The notes below the pieces were generated by a model. It ran no database searches, was not told where the DNA came from, and worked only from the letters and a program-made list of their open reading frames with translations. From the NCBI GenBank assembly GCA_035529715.1, contig DATKWF010000102.1, forward strand, positions 1-11,126: DNA of 11,126 bases. The letters run 5' to 3'. The stretch comes from DATKWF01 sp035529715 (GTDB lineage Bacteria; Chloroflexota; Dehalococcoidia; Dehalococcoidales; RBG-16-60-22). How positions within the stretch are numbered: the first letter of the stretch is position 1; each line of letters starts with the position of its first letter. Of this stretch, positions 1 to 5,989 are shown piece after piece. Made by a program: the position numbers and the translations under genes.

Positions 1-2
1 CA

Positions 3-230
3 CGTGAACAAGCAGATAATGCAATTCATGTATATTGGAAGGGCGGAGGGACTGTTGCCACTTTTATTTTAACAAGTGAGCATCGTAACCAGTTACTGGA
101 CTATTTTAATGCTCGACAAAAAACACCCAAAGAGTGTGTTGACTACCTAATGAGTCACGGATGTACATATAGGCAGGCAACCAGCGCGGTCTACAAATAT
201 AGGCAAGAGAAAGGTTTAATTGGTAAATAG
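3..230 (+). CDS. C-terminal fragment of an unrecognised protein
   Basis: An open frame enters from the left edge and ends at TAG 228-230, giving the last 75 residues of a protein whose start lies outside the window. I do not recognise the family. The visible part has a glycine-containing strand region (VYWKGGGTVATFIL) followed by a basic, helix-rich end. The stretch from CVDYLMSHGCTYRQA to the terminal KGLIGK could be a small helix-turn-helix-like DNA-binding domain, but that is inference from composition only. The frame is AT-rich, like the next gene and unlike pyrK onward. A repeat island starts about 35 bp after the stop, so there is no obvious operon link with the gene at 342. Confidence 0.55.
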   Translation, partial: REQADNAIHVYWKGGGTVATFILTSEHRNQLLDYFNARQKTPKECVDYLMSHGCTYRQATSAVYKYRQEKGLIGK

Positions 231-263
231 AATATCGCCCAAACTATCTAAAAATACGGGGAG

Positions 264-340
264 TCCAAGAGGGGCTTTGCCCCTCTTACATAAACCTCCC
301 CCTCTCCTTTGAAGGAGAGGGGGAACGAGGGGGTGAGGTA
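264..340. repeat. Intergenic palindromic repeat island A
   Basis: Two hairpins lie side by side. One has arms AAGAGGGGC/GCCCCTCTT at 267-287. The other is CCCCCTCTCCTT/AAGGAGAGGGGG at 298-323. The block ends with the G-rich tail CGAGGGGGTGAGGT, which also ends the island at 5728-5912 in similar form. This copy lacks the left-hand AACC-ATCCCC end seen in the other islands. Its tail reaches to within 2 bp of the ATG at 342, and AGGGGG at 328-333 sits 8 nt before that start, so the repeat appears to supply the ribosome binding site. Neither hairpin is followed by a T run, so I do not call a terminator. Confidence 0.75.
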
Positions 341-341
341 A

Positions 342-806
342 ATGGCAAATCAAGATAACGAGCCTTCAGAAAATACTTTGCTAACTGAATATCAAGCACT
401 GGGGAATTATAATAATTCCTTTCCATCTCAGCATTGGATGATGACTGGTATATTTATTGCCTTTAGTTCTGTTTTACTTGGTGGGTTGATATTTGCCTTT
501 CTGTCTAGCACAGAAAGCCTGTTACTAGCTAACAAAGAAAGCCCGTTACCAGGTGTAATTATATGTGTGATTAGCACTGCAGTCTTGCTCATTTTTTACT
601 TCATATATTATTGGGGTAAAAGGGTTAATTTTCTTCTACAAATTAATTTTGAGAGAATGCGTGAAATAGAAAGCCTGCTAGGGATGTGGAATCACTGGAG
701 AGTTCATGGCATTGACCATTTGAAAGAGTTAACTTTTGACAATGAAATATCGTTGAAAGACAGAGAAAAGCTTCTTTCCTACAAGCCCCAAAAATGGTGG
801 CTTTAA
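342..806 (+). CDS. Small membrane protein of unknown function (possibly truncated by an in-frame stop)
   Basis: This encodes 154 residues. A polar N-terminus is followed by two hydrophobic membrane segments (about residues 33-54 and 70-91). The remainder is a charged cytoplasmic-type region (INFERMREIESLL) rich in tryptophan at its end (KPQKWWL). I cannot assign a function; the layout resembles small hypothetical membrane proteins. The ATG is preceded by AGGGGGTG from the repeat island, about 8 nt away. The stop is TAA 804-806, but the same frame stays open to 1046 and encodes two more membrane segments with no convincing start of its own. The original product may therefore have been about 234 residues with four membrane segments. 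Base composition is AT-rich compared with pyrK, which could reflect transfer or relaxed selection. Confidence 0.6.
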   Translation: MANQDNEPSENTLLTEYQALGNYNNSFPSQHWMMTGIFIAFSSVLLGGLIFAFLSSTESLLLANKESPLPGVIICVISTAVLLIFYFIYYWGKRVNFLLQINFERMREIESLLGMWNHWRVHGIDHLKELTFDNEISLKDREKLLSYKPQKWWL

Positions 807-1046
807 AAAAGATATGGCACGGAGTATAAAAAATCCACATACGAAGGCAGCACTAGGTGGCATTTCAAGGGGATATTTTTCACATTGATTGGAATGTGGA
901 TTTTAGTATTAATGGGTGGAATTACATTACTCTATTTCTATTGTCCTAGCGTAATGGGAATATCTTTAGGATTATTAGCATTAATTGGTGGCACGATTTT
1001 TTTTCACAGGAAGAATATTTGGCCATTTTGGGGGCATAAACGTTGA
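807..1046 (+). pseudogene. Probable downstream remnant of the 342 membrane-protein gene
   Basis: Directly after TAA 804-806 the same frame is open for 79 codons to TGA 1044-1046. It reads as a basic/aromatic stretch (KRYGTEYKKSTYEGSTRWHF), then two hydrophobic segments (FTLIGMWILVLMGGITLLYFY and VMGISLGLLALIGGTIFF), and ends RKNIWPFWGHKR. Only TTG 885 or ATG 894 could start it independently. Both fall at the edge of the first membrane segment and neither has a ribosome binding site. The simplest reading (inference) is that this is the C-terminal third of the preceding gene, cut off by a nonsense mutation. A separately translated small protein is the alternative. The end of the frame overlaps the TTG start of pyrK. 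Confidence 0.4.
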
Positions 1047-1825
1047 CCAACAAACCATCTACAACCTTAATTATCACCTCTAGCCCCATCACCAGCCACA
1101 CCGAGCTTATGCCGGGAGTGTACCTGACTTGGCTGGAAGCACCGCAGATAGCCGCCAGCGCACTGCCGGGGCAGTTCGTCATGGTCTCCTGCGGGGAAGA
1201 CACCCTGCTGCGCCGCCCGCTGAGCATCCACCAGGTAGATAAGAATAAAATCGCCCTGCTTTTCAGCGTGGTCGGCAAGGGCACGCACTGGCTCTCACAG
1301 CGAAAGACAGGCGAGGAAATAGACCTGTTCGGGCCGCTGGGGAGGGGCTTCTCCCTTATGCCCGCTTCAAAAAACCTGCTGCTGGGGGCGGGGGGCATCG
1401 GCATCGCGCCGATAGCCTTCCTGGCGCAGGAAGCGGTAAAGCAAAAGCACCAGGTAAAGCTGCTTCTAGGCGCAGCCACCGCCAGCCAGCTTTATCCCAC
1501 CCGTCTTCTCCCCCCTGAAATCGAGCTTGTCACCGCCACCGAGGACGGCTCCGCCGGCGAAAAGAGCACGCTGACCGATATTATACCCGACCATACCGAC
1601 CGGGCGGACCAGGTCTTTGCCTGCGGGCCAATACCGATGTACCGGGCAATGGCAGGCAAGAAATATAAAAAGTCGGTGCAGGTCTCGCTGGGGATGAGGA
1701 TGGGGTGCGGGCTGGGCGTCTGCTACGGCTGCACCGTCAGGACAAAAAACGGACTGAAGCAGGTCTGCAAAGACGGGCCGGTGTTTGAGCTGGAAGATAT
1801 AGTGTGGGATGAACTAACCTGCTAG
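1043..1825 (+). CDS. pyrK: Dihydroorotate dehydrogenase electron transfer subunit (PyrK type)
   Basis: This 260-residue flavin/iron-sulfur protein passes electrons from the PyrD FMN site to NAD+ in class 1B dihydroorotate dehydrogenase, the fourth step of UMP synthesis, in the cytosol. An FAD-binding barrel comes first, with GQFVMVSC (43-50) and the flavin motif RRPLSI (57-62). An NAD-binding region follows with LLLGAGGIGIAPIAF (112-126). The C-terminal [2Fe-2S] loop has Cys222, Cys227, Cys230 and Cys242 (C-x4-C-x2-C-x11-C), the family pattern. The chosen start is TTG 1043, which overlaps the preceding stop; GGGGG lies about 8 nt upstream. The next in-frame ATG would remove 22 residues. pyrD is not in the window, so a partner encoded elsewhere must be assumed. 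Other ferredoxin-reductase-like proteins share this fold, but the Cys spacing and length favour PyrK. Confidence 0.9.
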   Translation: MTNKPSTTLIITSSPITSHTELMPGVYLTWLEAPQIAASALPGQFVMVSCGEDTLLRRPLSIHQVDKNKIALLFSVVGKGTHWLSQRKTGEEIDLFGPLGRGFSLMPASKNLLLGAGGIGIAPIAFLAQEAVKQKHQVKLLLGAATASQLYPTRLLPPEIELVTATEDGSAGEKSTLTDIIPDHTDRADQVFACGPIPMYRAMAGKKYKKSVQVSLGMRMGCGLGVCYGCTVRTKNGLKQVCKDGPVFELEDIVWDELTC

Positions 1826-1914
1826 AGGCAGGAGGCATGTAGTCAGTATCCACACCGCACTAAAAGTGGATTCAATCATTTAAGCATGTATCAAAATTAA
1901 AAGGTGGTTATGAT

Positions 1915-2623
1915 ATGTCAAGCAATGAAAGCAGGAAAATGAGGAAAAACGAGTACCTCGGAACGGTGCTTAAGATTTTTTTCGGTCTTCTGCTGGTGAT
2001 ATCCATTATCTTTATACCAGCCGGGCGGATAGACTACTGGCAGGGGTGGCTCTATAGCGGAATCACCGCTCTTTGTGTTTTGATTTCAGCTATCGTTTTT
2101 GCCAGTAGAATGGACCTTGTCAGAGAACGTCAGAAACCCGGTCCGGGCACGAAATGGTGGGATAAGATATTCTGGGCATTTTATGGGCCCACATTTTTTG
2201 CCATCGTTATAGTTGCAAGCCTGGATGCGGGGCGTTTTGGGTGGACACCACATTTGCCCGTGGCTATCTATATAATAAGTGGCATGGTCTTTGTCCTGTC
2301 AAATTTTTACTTATTCATGGGCTATGTGGGTAAACAGATTCTTTTCCAGCGTAGTCCGCATTCAGAAGGATAGAGGGCAGGAAGTAGTACAAAATGGGCC
2401 GTACCATTCTGTCAGGCATCCGGGATATGTGGGGGGAATTTTAATGGCGATAAGCACTTCCTTAGTTCTTGGCTCCTTATGGGCTCTGATTCCGGCTGGT
2501 GTTATTTTTATTCTGCTTGTTATACGCACCTATTTGGAAGACACCACATTACAAAAAGAGCTGACGGGATACGCCGATTATGCCAAAAAAGTAAGGTTTC
2601 GGCTTTTACCTGGAATCTGGTGA
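1915..2623 (+). pseudogene. Frameshifted membrane methyltransferase, isoprenylcysteine carboxyl methyltransferase (ICMT) family
   Basis: Two overlapping frames (1915-2373 and 2279-2623) together make one ICMT/phospholipid-methyltransferase-like protein of about 235 residues. The first frame has hydrophobic segments at residues 21-38, 45-63, 84-104 and 113-132. The second carries the conserved SAM-binding half: NRFFSSVVRIQKDRG, GPYHSVRHPGYVGG, then RTYLEDTTLQKELTGYADY and a terminal VRFRLLPGIW. The frame changes near the T5 run at 2304-2308. Removing one T there joins VLSNF to TYSWAMWVNRFFSS, which fits the family better than the GKQILFQRS ending. The start ATG has AAGGTGG 7 nt upstream. As given, neither half would be active, because the first ends before the catalytic region. 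A consensus error in the homopolymer is equally possible. The natural substrate is unknown; bacterial members are not proven prenylcysteine enzymes. Confidence 0.8.
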
Positions 2624-2686
2624 GGAGGCCCGAGCAGTCTGAAAACCAGTGGTTCAAATCCAAAATCCTAAGGGAGGAGGTGCAAT

Positions 2687-3103
2687 ATGATAGTCACCAA
2701 GAAAATCAGCCTGCAGAGCAAGGGGAACTGCGATATTATCGATATCACGCCTCAGGTGGAACAGCAGCTTGCGGAGGCAGAGATAAAAGACGGCACAGTT
2801 ACCATCTTTGTTGCCGGCTCAACGGCGGGAATAACTACCACTGAATATGAGTCCGGACTGCTCTCCGATTTCCCGGCAATGTGGGACCGGATTGTCCCCG
2901 GAAACATCCCCTACAGCCACGACCGCGCCTGGGGTGACGGCAACGGCCACTCTCACGTCCGGGCTTCGCTACTGGGCGCCTCGCTGGTGGTACCCTTCAA
3001 CAACAAAAGATTGACCCTGGGCACCTGGCAGCAGATAGTCCTGGTGGACTTTGACAACCGCCCAAGGTCAAGACAAATCATAGTGCAGATTATGGGCGAG
3101 TAA
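2687..3103 (+). CDS. yjbQ: YjbQ family protein (UPF0047, secondary thiamine-phosphate synthase-like)
   Basis: A 138-residue cytosolic protein of the widespread UPF0047/YjbQ family, complete in length. Conserved blocks are AGSTAGITTTEYESGLLSDF (43-62), the His/Asp-rich YSHDRAWGDGNGHSHVRAS (76-94) and LTLGTWQQIVLVDFDNRPR (109-127). The clustered His, Asp and Glu residues are those expected at the family's metal/active site. Family members show weak thiamine-phosphate synthase activity, but their main physiological role is not settled, so the enzyme name should be treated as provisional. The start is well supported: AGGAGG at 2675-2680 sits 6 nt before ATG. The gene lies 63 bp after the methyltransferase frame and converges on rpsT with 4 bp between the stop codons. 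Confidence 0.9.
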   Translation: MIVTKKISLQSKGNCDIIDITPQVEQQLAEAEIKDGTVTIFVAGSTAGITTTEYESGLLSDFPAMWDRIVPGNIPYSHDRAWGDGNGHSHVRASLLGASLVVPFNNKRLTLGTWQQIVLVDFDNRPRSRQIIVQIMGE

Positions 3104-3107
3104 GAGA

Positions 3108-3437
3108 TTACTCTTCTTTGGCTGGCTCTTCCGATTTGGCAGCCTCTTCCGCCTCAGCTTTAGCCGAAGATAAAGCCTGGGCTTCATTTAGCTTCCTTAC
3201 CAGCCTTGATTTGCGCCGGGCAGCATTGTTGGGGTGGACAATCCCCTTCTCCGCCGCTTTATCCAGAGACCTTACCGCCGCTACCACCGCCTTCTGAGCC
3301 GCTTCCAGCTCACCGGAAAAGATAAGTTTTTCCGCCCTGGTTACATCGGTTTTGGCCTGACTCTGAACCGATTTATTACGCAATCGCCTCCCTACAGAGG
3401 CACGCGCCTGCTTTTCAGCTGACTTAATCTGTGGCAA
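3108..3437 (-). CDS. rpsT: 30S ribosomal protein S20
   Basis: A 109-residue basic protein that binds 16S rRNA early in small-subunit assembly. Hallmarks are the N-terminal IKSAEKQAR (4-12), RRLRNKSVQS (17-26) and the signature LDKAAEKGIVHPNNAARRKS (58-77). Typical S20 is about 85-90 residues. Here an extra alanine/lysine/glutamate-rich tail runs from about residue 90 to 109 and ends SEEPAKEE, which is acidic and probably disordered. The start codon is TTG, supported by the expected PQIKSA beginning and by AAGGGGG (complement of 3444-3450) 6 nt upstream. It follows relA by 40 bp on the same strand, so co-transcription from the relA promoter is likely, although a private promoter cannot be excluded. 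Confidence 0.93.
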   Translation of the reverse strand: MPQIKSAEKQARASVGRRLRNKSVQSQAKTDVTRAEKLIFSGELEAAQKAVVAAVRSLDKAAEKGIVHPNNAARRKSRLVRKLNEAQALSSAKAEAEEAAKSEEPAKEE

Positions 3438-3477
3438 TATTTACCCCCTTAGACAAATTTTGTTACTCACGTTTGCC

Positions 3478-5631
3478 TCATCCCCCAACCCGGGTAATAC
3501 TTATTACCCCCCTGACCGCCTCAATTTTCTTCAAGAGCCGACTCAACTGGGCTAATCCAGCCGTCTCAAAGGTAAAATCTTCAGTAACAGTGTAGTCGTC
3601 GTGGTGGGCAGAGACCACTCCGGTAATATTAATCTTCTCCTCAGCCACAACGGTGGCGAGGTCGCGCATCAGCCCTACCCTGTCCCAAGCTTCAACCTGA
3701 ATCCTAACCGGGTATAATGAATCGGATTTCCCCCACTCCGCCGAAACCAGCCTATCCTTCTCATCCTCATGAAGCACATTGTAACAATCCCGGCGGTGAA
3801 TTGTCACCCCCTGGCTGCGAGTAATATAGCCGATAATCTCGTCCCCGGGCAGCGGGTTACAACACCGGGCTAAATTAGTAACCAAATCCCCGACTCCTAG
3901 CACCTGAACTGTTGAGGACACCAGCTTCGGTGGGGCAACCTCAGCCACCGCTTTAGGTGGTTCCCGCTGGGCGTCCAGCGCCAAAGCAATCTGGCTAGTC
4001 ATGATACCGCCATAACCGATAGCCGCCAGAAAGTCATCCAGACTGCTGTAATCAAACAGGCTCGCCAGTTCCTCACGCTCAATTTTTACTCCCAGATGTC
4101 TCAACTCCTTATCCAGAAGCTGCCGGCCCCGCTCAATATTTTCCGTCCTTTCCTGCCGCTTAAACCACTGCCGTATCTTTTCCCTGGCATGAGATGTTTG
4201 GACATATCCCAGGTGCGGATTAAGCCAGTCCCGGCTCGGTCCTTTCTCCCCCTTGGTCGACATAATTTCAACCACATCGCCATTGTTAAGCTGATAGTTA
4301 AACGGCACCAGCTTGCCGTTTACCTTGGCCCCGATACAGCGGTGTCCCAGTTCAGTATGAACCCGGTAAGCAAAATCAAGAGGGGTAGAGCCTTTGGGCA
4401 AATCCTTTATCTCCCCCTTGGGGGTGTAAACAAAAACCTGGTCAATGAATATATCAGTTTTAACCGATTCCAGAAACTCTTCCGCCCCGCTGAGTTCCCG
4501 ATGCCAGTCAATCAGCTGACGCAGCCAGCCAATCCTCTCCTCAAAGTGCGCATCCTTCTTTTCGCCTTCCTTATAACGCCAGTGCGCCGCCACCCCATAC
4601 TCCGCAACGTAATGCATGTCATGGGTGCGGATCTGAACTTCCAGAGGTATGGTGCCAAGACACATAACGGCGGTATGTAATGCCTGATAGCCATTTGGCT
4701 TGGGACTGGCAATATAATCGTCAAACTCATCGGGCAAGGGATGCCACAAACTGTGGATAATGCCCACAGCACTATAGCAATCAGACACGGTACCGACCAG
4801 CACCCGAAGGGCGTGAATGTCATGTATGTCATCAAATTGCTTGCCCAAGGCATCATATCGTTCCATTTTCCGGCATATGCTGTAGATGTGTTTCGGTCTA
4901 CCCGACATCTCGGCTACCAGTCCAAGACGGTCAAACTCCTTCCTCAAAATATCAATCACCTGAGATATAAAGTCTTCCCGCTTGACCCGTCGGGAGGCAA
5001 CCAGGTGGGCAATTCGGCGATACCTATCTGGTTCCAGATAACGGAAGGACAGGTCTTCTAATTGCCATTTCAGTTCCCATATCCCCAGGCGATGAGCCAA
5101 CGGGGCATATATCTCCAGAGTTTCCTGCGCAATACTGTGCTGCTTCTCCGGTGACAGGGCATCCAGGGTGCGCATATTGTGCAGACGGTCAGCCAGCTTG
5201 ATAAATATCACACGGAGGTCTTCCGCCATTGCCACCAGCATCTTCCTCAGGTTCTCCGCCTGCGTTTCCTTGGTCACCGATTCCGCAACTTGCCAGGAGA
5301 CTTTACCCAGCTTGGTGGTGCCGTCAACCAGCTTGCTTATCTCTGGACCAAACCTGGCTTCAATCTCGGCAATGGGGAGACCGCAATTTTCCGGGATATC
5401 ATGCAGTAAAGCCGCCGCCAGAGAACTGGCGTCAAGCTGAAGCTCAGCCAGAATCAGCGCCGTCTGCAACGGGTGCTCCAGATAGGGCTCGCCCGACTTG
5501 CGTACCTGCCCCCTGTGCGCCTCGGCAGCAAAGCGATAGGCTTCTTCAATTACAGCCATCTTCTCCGGCGCAACATACGCCTGCGCCTTTTCTTTAAGCT
5601 GACTGAAGCCCTTTACCTCAATAGTAGTCAA
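3478..5631 (-). CDS. rel: RelA/SpoT-family (p)ppGpp synthetase/hydrolase (Rel)
   Basis: A full-length 717-residue long RSH enzyme that makes, and may degrade, the alarmone (p)ppGpp on ribosomes. Order: an HD hydrolase domain (about 25-155) with R44, H53, H77-D78, E81 and D148/N152; a synthetase domain (about 230-355) with SGRPKHIYSI (243-252), DYIASPKPNGYQALHT (305-320) and EVQIRTHDMHYVAEYGVAAHW (331-351); TGS (about 391-455); a conserved Cys zinc-finger-like region (C590, C591, H612, C616); and ACT (about 638-717). Two motifs deviate. The hydrolase HDxxED reads HDIPEN, with Asn82 for Asp. The synthetase metal motif is EFDD (302-305), the EXDD form of synthetase-only RelA, not the RXKD form of bifunctional Rel. 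The start is TTG with GGGAGG 12 nt upstream, rather far, so the exact start is less sure. A promoter lies at 5679-5708, and rpsT follows. Confidence 0.94.
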   Translation of the reverse strand: MTTIEVKGFSQLKEKAQAYVAPEKMAVIEEAYRFAAEAHRGQVRKSGEPYLEHPLQTALILAELQLDASSLAAALLHDIPENCGLPIAEIEARFGPEISKLVDGTTKLGKVSWQVAESVTKETQAENLRKMLVAMAEDLRVIFIKLADRLHNMRTLDALSPEKQHSIAQETLEIYAPLAHRLGIWELKWQLEDLSFRYLEPDRYRRIAHLVASRRVKREDFISQVIDILRKEFDRLGLVAEMSGRPKHIYSICRKMERYDALGKQFDDIHDIHALRVLVGTVSDCYSAVGIIHSLWHPLPDEFDDYIASPKPNGYQALHTAVMCLGTIPLEVQIRTHDMHYVAEYGVAAHWRYKEGEKKDAHFEERIGWLRQLIDWHRELSGAEEFLESVKTDIFIDQVFVYTPKGEIKDLPKGSTPLDFAYRVHTELGHRCIGAKVNGKLVPFNYQLNNGDVVEIMSTKGEKGPSRDWLNPHLGYVQTSHAREKIRQWFKRQERTENIERGRQLLDKELRHLGVKIEREELASLFDYSSLDDFLAAIGYGGIMTSQIALALDAQREPPKAVAEVAPPKLVSSTVQVLGVGDLVTNLARCCNPLPGDEIIGYITRSQGVTIHRRDCYNVLHEDEKDRLVSAEWGKSDSLYPVRIQVEAWDRVGLMRDLATVVAEEKINITGVVSAHHDDYTVTEDFTFETAGLAQLSRLLKKIEAVRGVISITRVGG

Positions 5632-5678
5632 GATTTTGAACTGCCTCCCAGTTTAACTTTAGCCCGGACTATATTTTA

Positions 5679-5708
5679 AGTATAGCCTAATAGGGCTTCC
5701 CGTGTAAA
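5679..5708 (-). promoter_or_regulatory. Predicted sigma-70-type promoter of rel (and probably rpsT)
   Basis: On the minus strand TTTACA (complement of 5703-5708) and TATACT (complement of 5679-5684) are separated by 18 bp. This would start transcription about 40 nt before the TTG start of rel. It is the only good -35/-10 pair I see in front of the gene. Confidence 0.6.
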
Positions 5709-5727
5709 TGAGCCTTTATCACTCAGC

Positions 5728-5912
5728 AACCTATCCCCCCCGGCCCCCTTCCCTTACCAGGGAAGGGGGAGCGTAGGTAGAAGAGGGGCTAACGCCCCTC
5801 TTAAACACCCGCACATTACTAACCTGGTAAGGATAGCCGGAGGGGGCTGGTGCCCCTCTCAAAAATCTTTCCCCCCCTACTTGAGGAGAGGGGGATCAAG
5901 GGGGTGAGGTTA
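5728..5912. repeat. Intergenic composite repeat island B
   Basis: The left end AACCTATCCCCCC (5728-5740) and the right end GGGGGTGAGGTT (to about 5911) are approximate inverted complements. Inside are hairpins CCCCCTTCCCT/AGGGAAGGGGG (5744-5769) and AAGAGGGGC/GCCCCTCTT (5781-5802), plus GGAGGGGGC/GCCCCTCTC-like material at 5839-5860. The same ends and hairpin types recur in islands C and D. It separates the divergent rel and hisS promoters. No ORF is evident. Confidence 0.75.
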
Positions 5913-5928
5913 CACCAAATAATCTCCC

Positions 5929-5958
5929 TTTACAAATCCAGTGGTAATACTGTATCCT
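5929..5958 (+). promoter_or_regulatory. Predicted promoter of hisS
   Basis: TTTACA (5929-5934) and TATCCT (5953-5958) are 18 bp apart, placing the transcript start near 5965, about 25 nt before the hisS start. GAGGAG at 5977-5982 is the ribosome binding site, 7 nt before TTG. The -10 is not ideal. The promoter starts 17 bp after repeat island B. Confidence 0.5.
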
Positions 5959-5989
5959 AGCTTTAAGATAAGAGCCGAGGAGAGTTGAA

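Noticed and set aside
267..323. Hairpins in island A as transcription terminators
   Set aside because: The stems are strong but no T run follows. The same hairpins recur in the other islands regardless of gene ends, so a repeat is the better explanation.
801..811. Programmed frameshifting at TTTAAAAAAG near the 804 stop
   Set aside because: The frame that stays open downstream is the same frame as upstream, so a shift would leave it instead of extending it.
946..1479. Long minus-strand frame (177 codons) opposite pyrK
   Set aside because: It overlaps a well-supported pyrK, its translation has no recognisable motif, and its composition is that of an antisense shadow of GC-rich coding DNA.
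2640..2668. GTGGTTCAAATCC, resembling a tRNA T-arm
   Set aside because: The T-stem does not pair beyond two or three bases, and no acceptor, D-arm or anticodon arm could be fitted around it.
3101..3116. Bidirectional terminator between yjbQ and rpsT (AAGAG/CTCTT)
   Set aside because: The stem is only 5 bp around a 4-nt loop and overlaps both stop codons. It is too weak to call, although no other terminator is visible there.
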